A DNA stretch of 64,000 nt from Cricetomys ansorgei (taxonomy: Eukaryota > Chordata > Mammalia > Rodentia > Nesomyidae). Below the pieces are notes generated by a model, which saw only the letters and a list, made by a program, of their open reading frames with translations, made no database searches and was not told the origin of the DNA. Of the stretch, positions 33,890 through 44,599 are shown piece after piece. The DNA is taken from contig JAMJFZ010001258.1 of assembly GCA_026225945.1 (NCBI GenBank), positions 8,594,001 to 8,658,000 on the forward strand, given 5' to 3'. Each line of letters begins with the position of its first letter. The first letter of the stretch is position 1. Position numbers and translations under genes: made by a program.

Positions 33890-34375
33890 TATACCCTATT
33901 TTTAGGAGGCATGAAGATTTTTGTGCTCACAGATTAGCATTAGAGGAGCCTGGAATGTTAAGCATATAGGTTTGTTCCATCAAGGGACCTGTTCCTTCAA
34001 GACCTGTTAGCCATCCAGAAGGCTGGGAGCCTAGTGCTTTCTAGCCTGGTTGCTTTTGCACTATCTGTGTGGCTGGAGACCATACTGGACCCTTCTGCTG
34101 ACCCCTATCATAAGCTTGCTTTTTCAGTCATTCTATTGAACTTATCTTTATGGAAAGCGTCACACGTACATTATGAAGAATTTTGATGCAGACATGCCCA
34201 GGCTTTATTTGGTTTATGTTACTCAAAGAATTTCATGTATGCTTTGTTGTTCATGTTGCACTGAGTTAATTATCATGAGAAAAGTTTTTAACCAATTGTC
34301 TCATGCGTAAGTATGCCTAAAATAAACCATTCGGGTTCAGACTCCAGAAGTTTGAACCAAATACCTACTAATTGC
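33890..34375 (+). repeat. LTR-like element, copy 2 (shorter partner of 8.1 kb)
   Basis: Shares with 8130-8800, in order, a gagcctggaatgttaagcat block, a ccatccagaaggctgggag block, agcctggttg, attttgatgcagacatg before a ggctttatt motif, then 'gcctaaaataaaccattcgg' (polyadenylation-like signal) and 'gttcagactccagaagtttg'. Relative to copy 1 it lacks roughly 110-150 bp in the middle, including the 'gtgacctgtatg' block. The family was not named; orientation follows the AATAAA. Confidence 0.5.
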
Positions 34376-35027
34376 CCATGTTCCCAACAATAATAATAAA
34401 ACTTATGCCATACTAAGCAAATCATAAATTATGAAGTAAACCAATACATAAAAGGACAAACATATAATTTTCTGTAATACGCAATAAGATCAGATTGGCT
34501 TTTTCATTTATCACTGAATTATAGTTGATTCATTAATTTAATTAATTGAATTTATAGCTTAAGATGGTCATAAGTATCCTTTTTATTCTCTTATTTTCTA
34601 ACATGAATATTCATACAAAACAAAAATAAAAGAAACCAAAGCAAACTATAGACTTTAGGTTTTATTGCTCACAGTCCACTGCTATGGAAGATATAATTTT
34701 TGATCCTTAGACAAAACTCTTTTAATCTTTTTCCAACAGATATTTCACAGGGTTTCCTAGAGGAAACACACACTCACTCACACACACACACACACTCATA
34801 CACACTCACACACACTCACATGAGCATACAAGGTAACTGATGACATACAGATTTGAACAATGTGCGTTTTAATAGATTCCCCTTTCCCCTCATCCCCGCC
34901 ACCTCCTGATGTTCCCTAATCCACCTGTGTAACCTTTCTTCAGGTCCCACAGTCATTTTCATCATCATCTATTTTTTACCCTCTGTTGGTCTCTGTACTT
35001 ACTTATCCGTATGTATTGTTGTTCTAT
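34376..35027. other. AT-rich unique sequence with (CACT/CA)n tract
   Basis: Holds a CACT/CA microsatellite at 34768-34822. Around 34840-35000 a 'ttaatagattcccctttccc'-type C/T-rich run resembles a decayed L1 3' UTR, but I could not anchor it. Confidence 0.45.
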
Positions 35028-35640
35028 TCATAAATGAAGGGAACAGGGCCAGCTTACACGCCCATCAGCAGAAGAATGACAAATGAAAATATGGTTCTTA
35101 CACACTTTAAAATTTAAAAAAACTGCTGGTATCCCTTGCTGAAACTGGGCTGTACTTTCACCAATAGCCTCTCCTGAACTCTCTTCATGGTGAAAAGCCA
35201 CAACTTCTCTGCATAACTCTTCAATCTGGGCCTTCAACTACCACTTAGGCTGCAACTTCACCAATGGCCTCTCCTGGCCTCTCACAGTATCAAGCCTCAG
35301 ATGCTCTTCAAAGGCCCCTTTATGCCTTCAACACCAGCACCGCATGAGTGATGCTTACAATGTCAAGTTTGGCTACAAGCATGAGATACAAACTTAGCCA
35401 GTTCTGGAAGACAGCTTCTGTGTGCTGACCCCGAGGAAACACTTTCCAGATTTTATTATAGAGGCTGGTTTGCAGAAAAAAACAAGTGGTAACCTTGTCT
35501 GCAGGAAGGGTTCCCTTCTGGCATGGAGTTCTCATCACCATAGCAGATGCGTCTTGTCAGGACTGCCTCATTCACGAGTATCCAAACTGCTTGTAGACAG
35601 GTTTGCAGAAAACAAAAACAAAAACAAAAACAAATGGATG
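35028..35640. repeat. Unclassified repeat-like segment with internal duplication
   Basis: About 600 bp of moderate GC. Two similar segments at 35148-35183 and 35248-35284 (both aacttcaccaatrgcctct-like, then 'cctgrmctctc') lie 100 bp apart, indicating an old approximately 100-bp tandem duplication. It ends with a (CAAAAA)n tract at about 35611-35634, like the tail of a plus-strand retroposon. I vaguely associate 'caggaagggttcccttctgg'-type text with rodent interspersed repeats but cannot name one. Opposite frames of 69, 73 and 77 codons cross it without support. Confidence 0.4.
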
Positions 35641-35732
35641 CTTCAAAGTTTGTAGTTACACTTTACTTTTCCCTGTCTCCACATTGGATTGATTAGATGG
35701 CATGATGTTCTGCCCCTTGTTGCTGTGTCACT

Positions 35733-36063
35733 TGTAGTCGTTATGCTGGGGCAGCTCACCAAAGATGACAAGGAGGCATTCTCAAAGATGCAATCTCTGC
35801 CAGGCCTCAGCAGGGCAAACCACTATCATGTCAAGTGCCATGCTGGACAGTGAAACTCTGAATGTCTCATCTCAGGGGTTTTTATTGATACCTAAGCTCC
35901 ATAGGTGTTCTATTGATAGCACATGCAGATCATGAGTAATCAAACATCTTTTACATAAAGCCAACACATGCAGATAATACAAAATGCCTAGACCTAGGCA
36001 GCCCTTCACCCAACAATGCACAAAACAACAATTTTAGACATAACTAACTATAAACGTCTACCA
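35733..36063 (-). mobile_element. Solo LTR, unnamed class II-like family, copy C
   Basis: A 331-bp minus-strand copy, plus-strand reading TGTAGTCGTTATGC...AACGTCTACCA. Shared blocks: 'gcagctcaccaaagatgaca', 'ctctgccaggcctcagcagg', 'ggtttttattgatacctaag' (reversed AATAAA), 'tctattgatagcacatgcag' and 'caatgcacaaaacaac'. No target duplication survives; the right flank runs into a long (CA)n tract. Confidence 0.7.
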
Positions 36064-36071
36064 TAGAAGTA

Positions 36072-36073
36072 CA

Positions 36074-36145
<72 letters not shown>

Positions 36146-36146
36146 T
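36072..36146. repeat. (CA)n microsatellite, about 75 bp
   Basis: Two long CA runs with one T interruption near 36120. The Val/Cys-rich 75-codon minus frame is an artefact of it. Confidence 0.98.
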
Positions 36147-36515
36147 TCTTCCATGGCTCAAGCCAGGAGTGCTGTGCAATGCTGCTCTCTGAGAACTACA
36201 TGACTGCTCATGCATGAACTCATGGCAGCTACAGCTACCTACACAAGATCTGCACAAGATCAAGCATGACAACATTCCTGTATCCTGAGGCCCTACCCTT
36301 AGCTGAGAAGCTATAGGTAGCTATTGGCTATTATAATAATTGGCTACCACCAATTATTGGTGATAATTTCTTTGTTTTGGGGTAGCCATTGGTAGTTTGG
36401 CCATGTCCCAGGGGATGACTCAAAACCCATGTGTATATGGACATTACTAATTGAATTCGAGAGGTTATCTTTTTTTTTTGAAAGACATAAAATTTGGAGG
36501 GAAATGTGTTGATGA
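36147..36515. other. Unique sequence, no gene seen
   Basis: Contains near-repeats of 'ctattggctattataataat' and 'ggtagccattggtag' words around 36300-36400. No gene or named repeat. Confidence 0.45.
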
Positions 36516-37098
36516 AGTATTAGTCAGGGTTCTTTACAGAAACAGAATGATAGAATGAATATATATAACTATATACATATATGGATATTATATTATATAC
36601 TATATATTATATATGAATATATATAACGTAGTACATAATAATAATGAATATGTATATATAATTATATATAATTTAGGGGATTTATTAAAATGGCTTATAA
36701 GCTGTGGTCCAGCTAGTTCAAAACTGGATGTCTACCAATGGAAAATCTGAAAATCCAGTGGTTGTTCAATCTATGAGGCTGGATGTTTCAGCTGGTATTG
36801 AGTATTTGCTGGAATCCCAAAGAAGTAGTCTCTACTGCCTGTGAAAGACTGTTCTTACTAGCAAGAGTGAGGGCAAGCAGGAAAAGAGGAAGTTTCCTTA
36901 TTCCAATTTTTTATAACCTGCCATCAGAACCTGTGGCCTATATTAAAGGAGGATCTTCCCAGGTCAAAAGGTCTAGATTAGAGATGGGACTTTCCACTTT
37001 AAATAATTTAATTTACAAAATCCCTCAAGGAGTTCCCAGCAGCTTGAGTTCTAGTTAATTCTAGTTGTGGTCAAGTTAACAACTCAGGATAGCCGTCA
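36516..37098 (-). mobile_element. ERVL-type LTR (MLT2/RMER-like), inverted
   Basis: Opens with gtattagtcagggttcttta and cagaaacagaatgatagaat (reverse of the 3' end of many ERVL-type LTRs), then an expanded TA-rich block at 36555-36670, then 'gggatttattaaaatggctt', 'gctgtggtccagctagttca', 'gctggaatcccaaagaagta', 'gcaagagtgagggcaagcag', 'gttaacaactcaggatagcc' and a gtca end. I recognise the rodent family but not its exact name. No clear target duplication. The 91-codon plus frame at 36783-37058 lies inside it. Confidence 0.65.
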
Positions 37099-37239
37099 TA
37101 GGAGATTTGGAGTGAGAGGTGATGTGGGAAGGATATGTACTTTCTCAACAATGTTTGACATTGTCTATCTTTTTAAATTTCAGCTTCTGTGGTGGGCATG
37201 GAATTATTTCTCATTATGATAATTTTTTTCACAAAGAAT

Positions 37240-37390
37240 GCTCTAGGTCTGGTTATTTGGTGACCCGCTCCTCATTGTCTTTTCCTTTACAACATGTTTA
37301 ATTCCTCATAACTCATAATGTTGTGAAAATTAAATGAAATAATATTGCCAATCAGTAACTTATACCAAGAAAGAATTTAGTTATAAATGA
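37240..37390 (+). repeat. MIR 3' half
   Basis: The run 'ctcataactcataatgttgt' followed by 'gaaaattaaatgaaataata' and a decayed AAATGAATGAATC end follows the MIR 3' region (gttgtgaggattaaatgagataat). Confidence 0.5.
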
Positions 37391-37679
37391 ATGAATCTCT
37401 CTTCAGATGATTTTGTTCTGTCTTTTTTTTTATTTTCCTTTTTTTCCCCCTTCCTTCTTAATCATCTCAGAAAAAGCTAGATATTTCTATGCTATATGTC
37501 GCTTCAAAGCATGACTATGCACTGTGTGACAGCACTGTCTCTTTGCTTCCTTTTTCATTCAATATTTGCTTTAGGAAAATAAGTGTATTTTTAAAGTCTA
37601 ATAGGCAGAAGTCTCAACATACTTGCTGCATGTTTTTTATTCCTAATCAAACAATTGTTATCATAACATTTCTAGAGAT
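37391..37679. other. Unique T-rich sequence
   Basis: T-rich with long T/C runs at 37420-37465. A 64-codon frame at 37489-37683 has no coding features. Confidence 0.5.
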
Positions 37680-38045
37680 TTAGTGGAAGCTCCTCATGTG
37701 CCAAGTGAATTTCAATCCCTCTATCCTGACATACCTAGCCCTGATATGCTTTGGGCTTCATTTTCAGTGCTCTTGTATTTCATGCAACATTGTGTCTGTG
37801 ATTACTGCTTTGACTACAGTGACATAACAGTTTTGGAAACACTGTTTCTATTTTTTAAAATGAGTTTTTCTCTTCCCTCAAGTGGAAATGGGAACACTCA
37901 TGAATCATTTATTAAGGCAAGACCTCCCCAAGTCCACCCCGCAAGCCCTGCTGCCATTAGGAATTATCAGCTGATGAAAAGAGAGGTGATTAGGATGAAA
38001 AGGAAAAATGATGAGACAGCCCCAGGGGTGCCTTTTGTGTGAAGG
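37680..38045. promoter_or_regulatory. Candidate conserved non-coding element with 119-codon frame
   Basis: Repeat-free stretch with balanced composition, dense in AT-hook/homeodomain-like words: 'catgaatcatttattaaggc', 'gccattaggaattatcagct', 'gatgaaaagagaggtgatta'. A plus-strand frame at 37683-38042 (119 codons) starts 'MEAPHVPSEFQSLYPDIPSP' and ends charged (KREVIRMKRKNDE), but the composition drifts along its length and no domain is evident. Either a regulatory element or, less likely, a decayed or novel exon. Confidence 0.25.
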
Positions 38046-38293
38046 GGCCAACTACAGACATCTGGGAAAGGATGGCAGGGAGGGACAGGAGAAAGCCCTT
38101 CAGAGCCTAAAGGGGTGCAAAGATAGCAGCAGGAGAATGTAAGTTAAAATAAGTAGAAGAGAATGGAAACCTTTGTCATGGGGTCTTCCTCTAATAGTGA
38201 AACATTATCAGTATAGTCTAAATGTTACTCCTGAGCTTTCCAGAACACAATCACAAAGGCCAAAGTAAAAATAACTCTTAATTCCAAAGGGTA

Positions 38294-38494
38294 AGGTGTT
38301 TCTCTACAACTCCTAATGTTGTGGTGACCCCCTGCCAACCATAACAACTACTTTTATTGCAACTGCATAACTTTAATTTTGCTACTGTTGTACTTCGTAA
38401 TGTAAATATCAGATATGCTGATGGTCTTAGGTGACCCCTGTGAAAGGGATATTTGACCCACTCTGGGGTCATGACCCACAGGTTGCAAATACTG
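38294..38494 (+). mobile_element. URR1 nonautonomous hAT-Charlie transposon, second copy
   Basis: Shares with 33424-33632 the 'cctaatgttgtggtgacccc', 'taattttgctactgttgtac', 'gtaatgtaaatatcagatat', 'gacccctgtgaaagggatat', 'tttgacccactctggggtca' and 'tgacccacaggttgcaaata' blocks, ending actg. The left terminus is decayed and no target duplication is visible. The two minus frames (64 and 69 codons) are shadows of it. Confidence 0.88.
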
Positions 38495-38607
38495 CTCTAG
38501 AGGATAGCTCAGTCTACATTTACCCCTGATGGTATGATGAGAGGCAGTGGGATTGAGGATCATTGATTCAACTCTCTACACACATATTACACTGTTCTTA
38601 AACTTCG

Positions 38608-38800
38608 TACTTTTTTTTTTCAATTTAGAAGAGCTTTAGACTTAATTTGTGAAAATTGTAGTACACAGTTCCCTTCAAATTCTCACTCAATTTGCTTTTC
38701 AGTATTTCACTTTTTGTACTCTATTTATCAGGACCAAGATAGTAACTGTAATACAATTCCCTAAACGTTTCTTAATTTTTGCCATTTTGGGTTCATGTCA
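38608..38800 (+). repeat. Probable L1M-type 3' fragment
   Basis: The run 'caatttagaagagctttaga' followed by 'cttaatttgtgaaaattgta', 'gtacacagttcccttcaaat' and 'ctcactcaatttgcttttca' resembles a section common in old L1M 3' regions (agaaaagctttagatttaca, aaaattgtg, acagagttcccatatac, cacccaatttcccc). The 105-codon frame at 38649-38966 begins inside it. Confidence 0.4.
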
Positions 38801-39169
38801 GGATTTCACACAGCTTCCTGCATCCCTAAGCTTCATTTATGATGAGTCCTATACTTTCCTTCTTTTCAATGACCTTGGAAGCATTTTAGAAGCACTGACA
38901 GGCAAATATTCTGTAGGAAGGGTCTCAATATGTGTTTGCCTCAAGTCTTTCTCTTTGTTTAAATAGAACTTCATATGGTGGAGGAAAGCACATAATACAG
39001 AGATATACCATTCTTATCATATTGTATCTGGGTACAGATAAACTTGAGTGAAGATTATTCAAATTTCACACACCATGTTACAGCAAAATAGCTTTCCTAG
39101 GAAATAAAAATTTATAGATTATTGGTATGTTTAACATTTAATGAGTCAACACAAATTATTTTTCATAAC
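38801..39169. other. Unique AT-rich sequence
   Basis: No gene or nameable repeat. Confidence 0.5.
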
Positions 39170-39430
39170 CTATGCTATCAGATATACTTGCCTGCTTGAG
39201 AGGCCAGTCTAGCTAGATAGAGCCTTTTGTTTGACGTCACCTGCTTTTCTGAGCAGCTCAGGCTGCTGACTGAATTCTGCTTATCATGGTCGTCCTCAGA
39301 GGGTATTGATAGTCCTTGCTTTGTGAACACTTTCCTTTCAGGCACTTCCTTGTCTTTGTCCCCTTGTGAGATCATAAAGTATTTCCAGTCTGAAATGGTC
39401 TGGGTTTGCAAGCAAGAAGATAAGGGTGGT
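39170..39430. promoter_or_regulatory. Candidate regulatory element with a perfect CRE palindrome
   Basis: A repeat-free stretch of balanced GC in AT-rich surroundings. It contains the full CREB/ATF palindrome TGACGTCA at 39232-39239 and retains a second CpG in 'catggtcgtcctcagagg'. Opposite frames of 77 codons (minus, 39178-39411) and 71 codons (plus, 39227-39442) cover it. The minus frame has a varied, hydrophilic composition (EDDHDKQNSVSSLSCSEK) but no domain. I favour a non-coding element; an isolated exon is the alternative. Confidence 0.25.
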
Positions 39431-39934
39431 ATCCGATTGTAACATCACATGTTAATGGCTGCTATGCTTGGCTAAACTTCCAATTATGTGAGTCTATTCA
39501 ATACTGTGATGAGGGACCTGAAATGACTTGGTGCAAATGATCCCAGCTGCTTCAAGGGAGAAGTCCTCATCTTTGAATAGATAACAAAGGAGCCTTTTGA
39601 TAACATTTAAGCACTGAAGTCTCTGATTTCAAAGGCAAAGATAGTGGACTTTTGAAAAACCCAGTCTCCAAACCTCAATTGCATGTAGTGAATAGTCAAG
39701 ACCTTCACTTTCATATGTGAAAGTAGGTTTTGAAATCTCCTAAGCTTTCAAGAAATTGAGGCCATGAATTAGATATTGATTCATAAAGTGAAAATTCCAA
39801 AACTCTTTCAGTAAGTAGAAGGGAGTGGCATAATGAGATAGTTTGGTGGTTCTGTGATTTTTCTTTGTCCTTTAACACAGTTATTCTTAGCCAGAGACAG
39901 GATACTCTATTTCAGAAAACACACTTTTGAGAAA
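39431..39934. other. Unique sequence, no gene seen
   Basis: Unique. No open frame or repeat of note. Confidence 0.5.
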
Positions 39935-40105
39935 TGGCAGGCCATGAATACAAATCCTTGAGCCTGGAAATCTGGTCCCAAATTTTATCAGCCTCATGGA
40001 GCATATGTGGGATTATTTGTGAAATAAGAATATCAAGGGTTGTTTTAAGGGCTAAACACTTCATTATCAGTTAGTCTTGCAGTAGGACTGAGCACAAAAT
40101 TCTTT
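39935..40105 (+). repeat. MIR-like fragment
   Basis: The run 'ttgtgaaataagaatatcaa' followed by 'gggttgttttaagggctaaa' and a decayed tail follows the MIR core-to-3' order. Diverged. Confidence 0.4.
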
Positions 40106-40954
40106 AAATGGGAAATTGATAAGCTACACACGCTCTGCAGTGCTGTTTTCATTGTAACAATGTTTAACGAACACCTGATATTTTGTTTGTTCAACAGCCT
40201 TCTTCTATTTATTGGTATTCATTTGAGGACCAGCTTTCCTCCATTTCTGTGCCTCTGTTAGGTTGTCTCTTCTAAGGGACTTGAAAGAATGATCACCTAA
40301 TACCGCCTGACTCATACAAGGATTTGAATACCGGATAATGTGACACAAAAGCAGAGTCAGCACATGGATATCCCTGAAATGTCTGTCTTGTTCCTTTCTA
40401 TTATCTCTGGACTTGTCCTGTCTCTGCCTCATTCTCTTTTAGACTCTTTAACATCTTTGATATTGACCTCCATGAAAGTCAGGTTGAGGCTCCTCTGTTA
40501 CTAGAATGTACTTCTCCAGAAGCCTCAAACTCTTTATGTTGCCGGTTCTCTTTAGTCACGGGTAGGCACGGCGTTTACCTTCTTATATTTCAGAAGACAT
40601 ACTTATAACATTAAGGACTATTGCACTTCTATAACTCCCAGGCCTCCCTAGTTTTCCAGGGAGACATGAATATTTCTTTCCTTCCTTAAATATTTTTAAT
40701 TTGCATTTTTGTATACATACTCTGTTTTTCTCTTATATGTGTCACCACATATTTCTAGTGGCCATTTTTCAGGAACTGTACTAACTTTAGCAGGATCTGA
40801 TGTGTCTTGCTACATAAACTATTTAAAATAAAATATCCTACTCAGAGAAGGTTTACTTATTTGAATATTTATGAAAGATTTAGTGATATCTGGTGTCTCT
40901 CAATGAGTCTCTTTTTTTTATTTCTCTATATCTTGTTTCTTGTGCTAATATAGT
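40106..40954. other. Unique sequence, no gene seen
   Basis: Unique. A 75-codon minus frame at 40205-40432 has no coding support. Confidence 0.5.
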
Positions 40955-41043
40955 GACATTCCCATTCACAACAGTCTCAAAGAAAACAAAACATCTAGGA
41001 ATAAACCTAACTAAGGAAGTGAGAAACCTCTACAATGAAAACT
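40955..41043 (+). repeat. L1 ORF2 fragment
   Basis: A short, relatively clear piece of L1 ORF2: 'cattcccattcacaacagtc', 'tcaaagaaaacaaaacatct', 'aggaataaacctaactaagg', 'aagtgagaaacctctacaat', gaaaact. This corresponds to the segment normally encoding an IA-S-K-R-KYLGI-type motif. Truncated on both sides. Confidence 0.65.
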
Positions 41044-43309
41044 GATTTCCTATGCTCGCCTTTTAAATGTGTCCCAATTAATCCTGTTGCTTCAAACATC
41101 CATGAAATTAAGTAATTTCTATTATTTTGGACAATTTCTTGGGCATATAACCTTTTTCCACTAATTAAAATTTCTGTAAGGTCACATAAAGACAAACCCT
41201 GAAAATGGGCCTTTCCCTGAGAGTTGTCAATCAATCTGACAGTTGATACTACCTTAGGGCTAGAACTTTTTGCAAAGTTCCCCTACAATGGTTGAAAGGC
41301 AGCTACTTTTTCAAGTGTTCCTGTTTGTAAGCATGTTGTTTTAAAGGCTGTTTCAGTGGATATGAGAAAGAAGTATAGATAGAGCAATTTCAAACAAATT
41401 GGCAGTTATAGTTTGAGTCAATCATTTTCGTGAATAAACTATATTCACATTGTTGCAAGAATTTATTCATTACACTATCTTAGAAAAATGATTTCAACAA
41501 TAGTTACTTGCATTCCTTTCACTCTCAGGGAGGGAATTTTTTTTCATAGATCCTTACTCCACTCTATTAGAATTCCTATCTATATCATGAGACTTAACTT
41601 TAAAACTCCAGTGTCACTTTGACTATGTCAGCATGTCAAAGTCAAGGGCTGAGATATTTGTTAGCTCACCTGTGAAACTTCTGGGACACTTAGGATAATA
41701 GAGTCATCTCCAGCTCTTAAGAAATAACCCCATATTTTCTTGCTATTTCTCTGATTCCTTTCATCTTTGCTGAACTCCAGCAAAACAAAACCAAGAAAAT
41801 TATTCTTTAGCTCCATTAGAAGTGAGAAAAGTGTCACTGGGTAAATCACTGGTGAGGAATATGGTGAAAGACCGCCCCCCCCTCTATATATACACCTATT
41901 ATTTTATATTCTCACATATGAATTTTTAAAAAGAATACTATAGTAACTTATGAGAAAATCATTTCTACACAAGAAACTATATGCTATATCTACCATATTT
42001 TTATGTAAATTTAGCTACACTGGAGAATGTGAGTGCTAATGAGTTTCTGAGATGAATAATTCTAGATTAAGAAAAAAAAACCTTCTAGTCTTCATTAAAA
42101 AACCATCAAGCTCCATGCTTCTGTGTTGATAATTATACTCTAATATATACTATTTGTTATGGTAACCTTACCTTCATTACCCTTTGCTTATGACTCTGTG
42201 AATATCTGTAGATAACTGGAGCATGACTCCTAGTTAATTATTGGAAACCCACATTAACATAATACAATGTATTCTAAGATATCACTTGGTTTAGTTGATT
42301 CTCAAGACCCATTTTTTTTTCATGAACCACTTCTGGCAGTGAGACAGAGTTTGAAACAGGGAATACAAAGAATATACAGAAATACAAATGAGAAATATAA
42401 TCCTTTAACCAGGGCCTACTTTCCCTGTTCACACACTGTGTGTATAATAAGAAAAGCAATGAATCTATCATTACTGAGAAAAGGAACAGGTGTGTCTGAG
42501 GAAGGTAGATTTTCCAGTGCTTCTTGAAGAGTTTTAATAAACTGAGTAAATTTGATAAGACAAAACATTTCAAAGAGAGCATTAAAAAGTGACTTCCTCT
42601 TCTGTTTAGCTTGTAGTAGCTTCTCTGGCTTTTGACAACAATTGCTTTGCCTTTTTCAGTTTACTAATGTGTCTGTACAAATTCCTCAAGTAAAGTACAC
42701 ATTTGTTGAAAGATAAATCTTTGTTCCCCAATGTTTGAATTCATTCATGAAAAATCAGAGAATATTATACCAGCTCAAACTATTTTCTTTACTAAAAACT
42801 TTAAGAAAATTATCAGACAAGATCAAAATACTTGAAGCAAAAGAGACAATAAAAAATATCTCAAATATAGTTACAACCTAAATTTGAATTCAACATAAAA
42901 TATACAGTGATATATTACTTGACAAGTCATCATATTTTAGTTGAAATAGTAAGTCTCAAATGACCACTGGAGCTTGGGGTTGCAACAAATTAAAAAAAAC
43001 ATATACTTGATAAATTCTTAGGAAATTTATTATAATACATACATACATATGAGACCTTAGCCCTTATGGCTAATATTTGTCTAATTTGTTTTACATTAAT
43101 GGCAATTTTTTGCTATAAGAAAGTCTGTAATGGACATGATTACTCTCACCTGGCAAGAAATAAATGAAAATTAAATTGCAGCTTTGGCATTTAAATTAGT
43201 TTAACAATGTTAGACCTCATGGACTCTCCTTCTTAATGTGAACTGTAACAAATACATCTATTTTTATAAACTATGACCAGTCACCATTCTGTTTTTATGT
43301 TTCTTTACA
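41044..43309. other. Unique AT-rich sequence
   Basis: About 2.3 kb with no transposon I can name; it includes a C9 run near 41874-41882 beside TA-rich sequence. Frames of 75, 62, 86 and 102 codons on either strand (for example 42274-42582 minus) show no domains. Confidence 0.45.
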
Positions 43310-43450
43310 TTTTACTCCCCCTTCTCTTTTAATCTCTATTTCTTTTCTTTCCTTTCTTCCTTCCTTCCTTCCTTTCTTTCTTCCTTTTTTCCTTACTTCC
43401 TTTCTTACTCCCTCCCCCACCTCTCTTTCTTTCTTTTTCCTTTCTTTTTG
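43310..43450. repeat. (CTTT/CTTC)n polypyrimidine tract
   Basis: About 140 bp of nearly pure C/T with CTTT and CTTC units; the Lys/Glu/Arg-rich minus frame over it is an artefact. Mirror-symmetric purine-pyrimidine runs of this kind can form H-DNA in principle. Confidence 0.95.
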
Positions 43451-43489
43451 AGGAACTTCCATAATGATGTTTCTAGACACATCACTAGA

Positions 43490-43870
43490 AGCCTCTGCAT
43501 TTTAATGAGTTTCACTAATGGATTCATTCCTTTTGGTGGGTGAGCTACCTGGCCCCATGGAGCTTTCTTCCATAGCTGCCAACATGGATTGTCATTATTG
43601 CATCATCCAAACGAAAGCGTGTTCTTCCATTTTCCCATCATCATCATTGTGCCAAACCATGAGTAATATTTTAGCTTAATTAAATTTTCCTATCCTTAAC
43701 ATGTGCAGTAAAAGGCAAAAAGGAGTGGATTACATCCATTTCTTCTGCTCCCATCAGAGAACATGGCCTAATTTGAGACAACATAAATTTATTTCTCATA
43801 GTTGTACAGAATGTGACAGCCAAGATGAATTTAAAACCACAGTTTAATTAAATTACCCAGTCCTTCTCTT
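43490..43870. promoter_or_regulatory. Candidate conserved non-coding element
   Basis: Repeat-free stretch with 'gccaacatggattgtcatta', 'gcatcatccaaacgaaagcg', 'ttttagcttaattaaatttt' and 'ccacagtttaattaaattac'. TTAATTAA occurs twice about 170 bp apart and a GATTGTCATTA homeodomain-like site precedes them. No open frame. Inference from word content. Confidence 0.3.
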
Positions 43871-44599
43871 GTCTACATTGTAAATGTAATATGAATGCTT
43901 TTGTTTTACTACTTCTCTTAATTCACACAGATTGTTCAAATTTGTCCAAATGACTTCTCATCTATGACCTTCTGCAATCTCCACACTGACAGAGAATGAT
44001 CTTCTAGTGTTAATAGAATCCTTTTGGCCACTTAATCAAAATCCTCTAAAAGACCTTCACAAGTGTTACTAATGTGCATACCAACAAGTCCACATGGCAG
44101 GAGAGCCTATTTTCTTGTGGTGTGCCAATAGAGACATTTTTCTGCTGGGTCAAGTACATGAAGTAGTCTCTAGATCAAAGGCTTACTTTGGGCCCCATCC
44201 CTGTGTATTTCTCTACATGAGCATGAAATTCCTGCTTCTGTTTTAGTATAATGTTCTTCCAGAACACCCATGTTGTTAAAAATGACAACTTTCTCTTCTT
44301 TATAGAGGCTGAACAATCTTGACTGTGTATTTACATTGTATCTGTATCCACTCACACACAGACAGAAACAATATTTACTCTATAACTTTGTAGTGTGAAT
44401 ATGGCTTCAATGAACTAGAGGCGTAATAGCTCTTTCAGAAATTATTACTTTTGGGTCTAAATATAGAAAAGGAATTGTTATATCATGTGGTGGCTCAGTT
44501 TTTATTATTTTTGGTAATGCAAGGTAATTTTCTGTAATTTTTTAAAAAAAGAATATGTATTCAGGTACATCATGTTAAATTAGTCACCACACATTTAAA
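43871..44599. other. Unique AT-rich sequence
   Basis: No named repeat. A 61-codon minus frame (44170-44355) has no support. Confidence 0.45.

Noticed and set aside
36048..36275. Frame with a poly-(Val-Cys) core
   Set aside because: Translation of the (CA)n microsatellite and LTR edge.
33424..38494. Two related palindromic segments considered as a regulatory repeat pair
   Set aside because: Both fit the URR1 hAT transposon, which explains the similarity and terminal symmetry.
43295..43480. Highly charged Lys/Glu/Arg frame on the minus strand
   Set aside because: Translation of a pure polypyrimidine tract.
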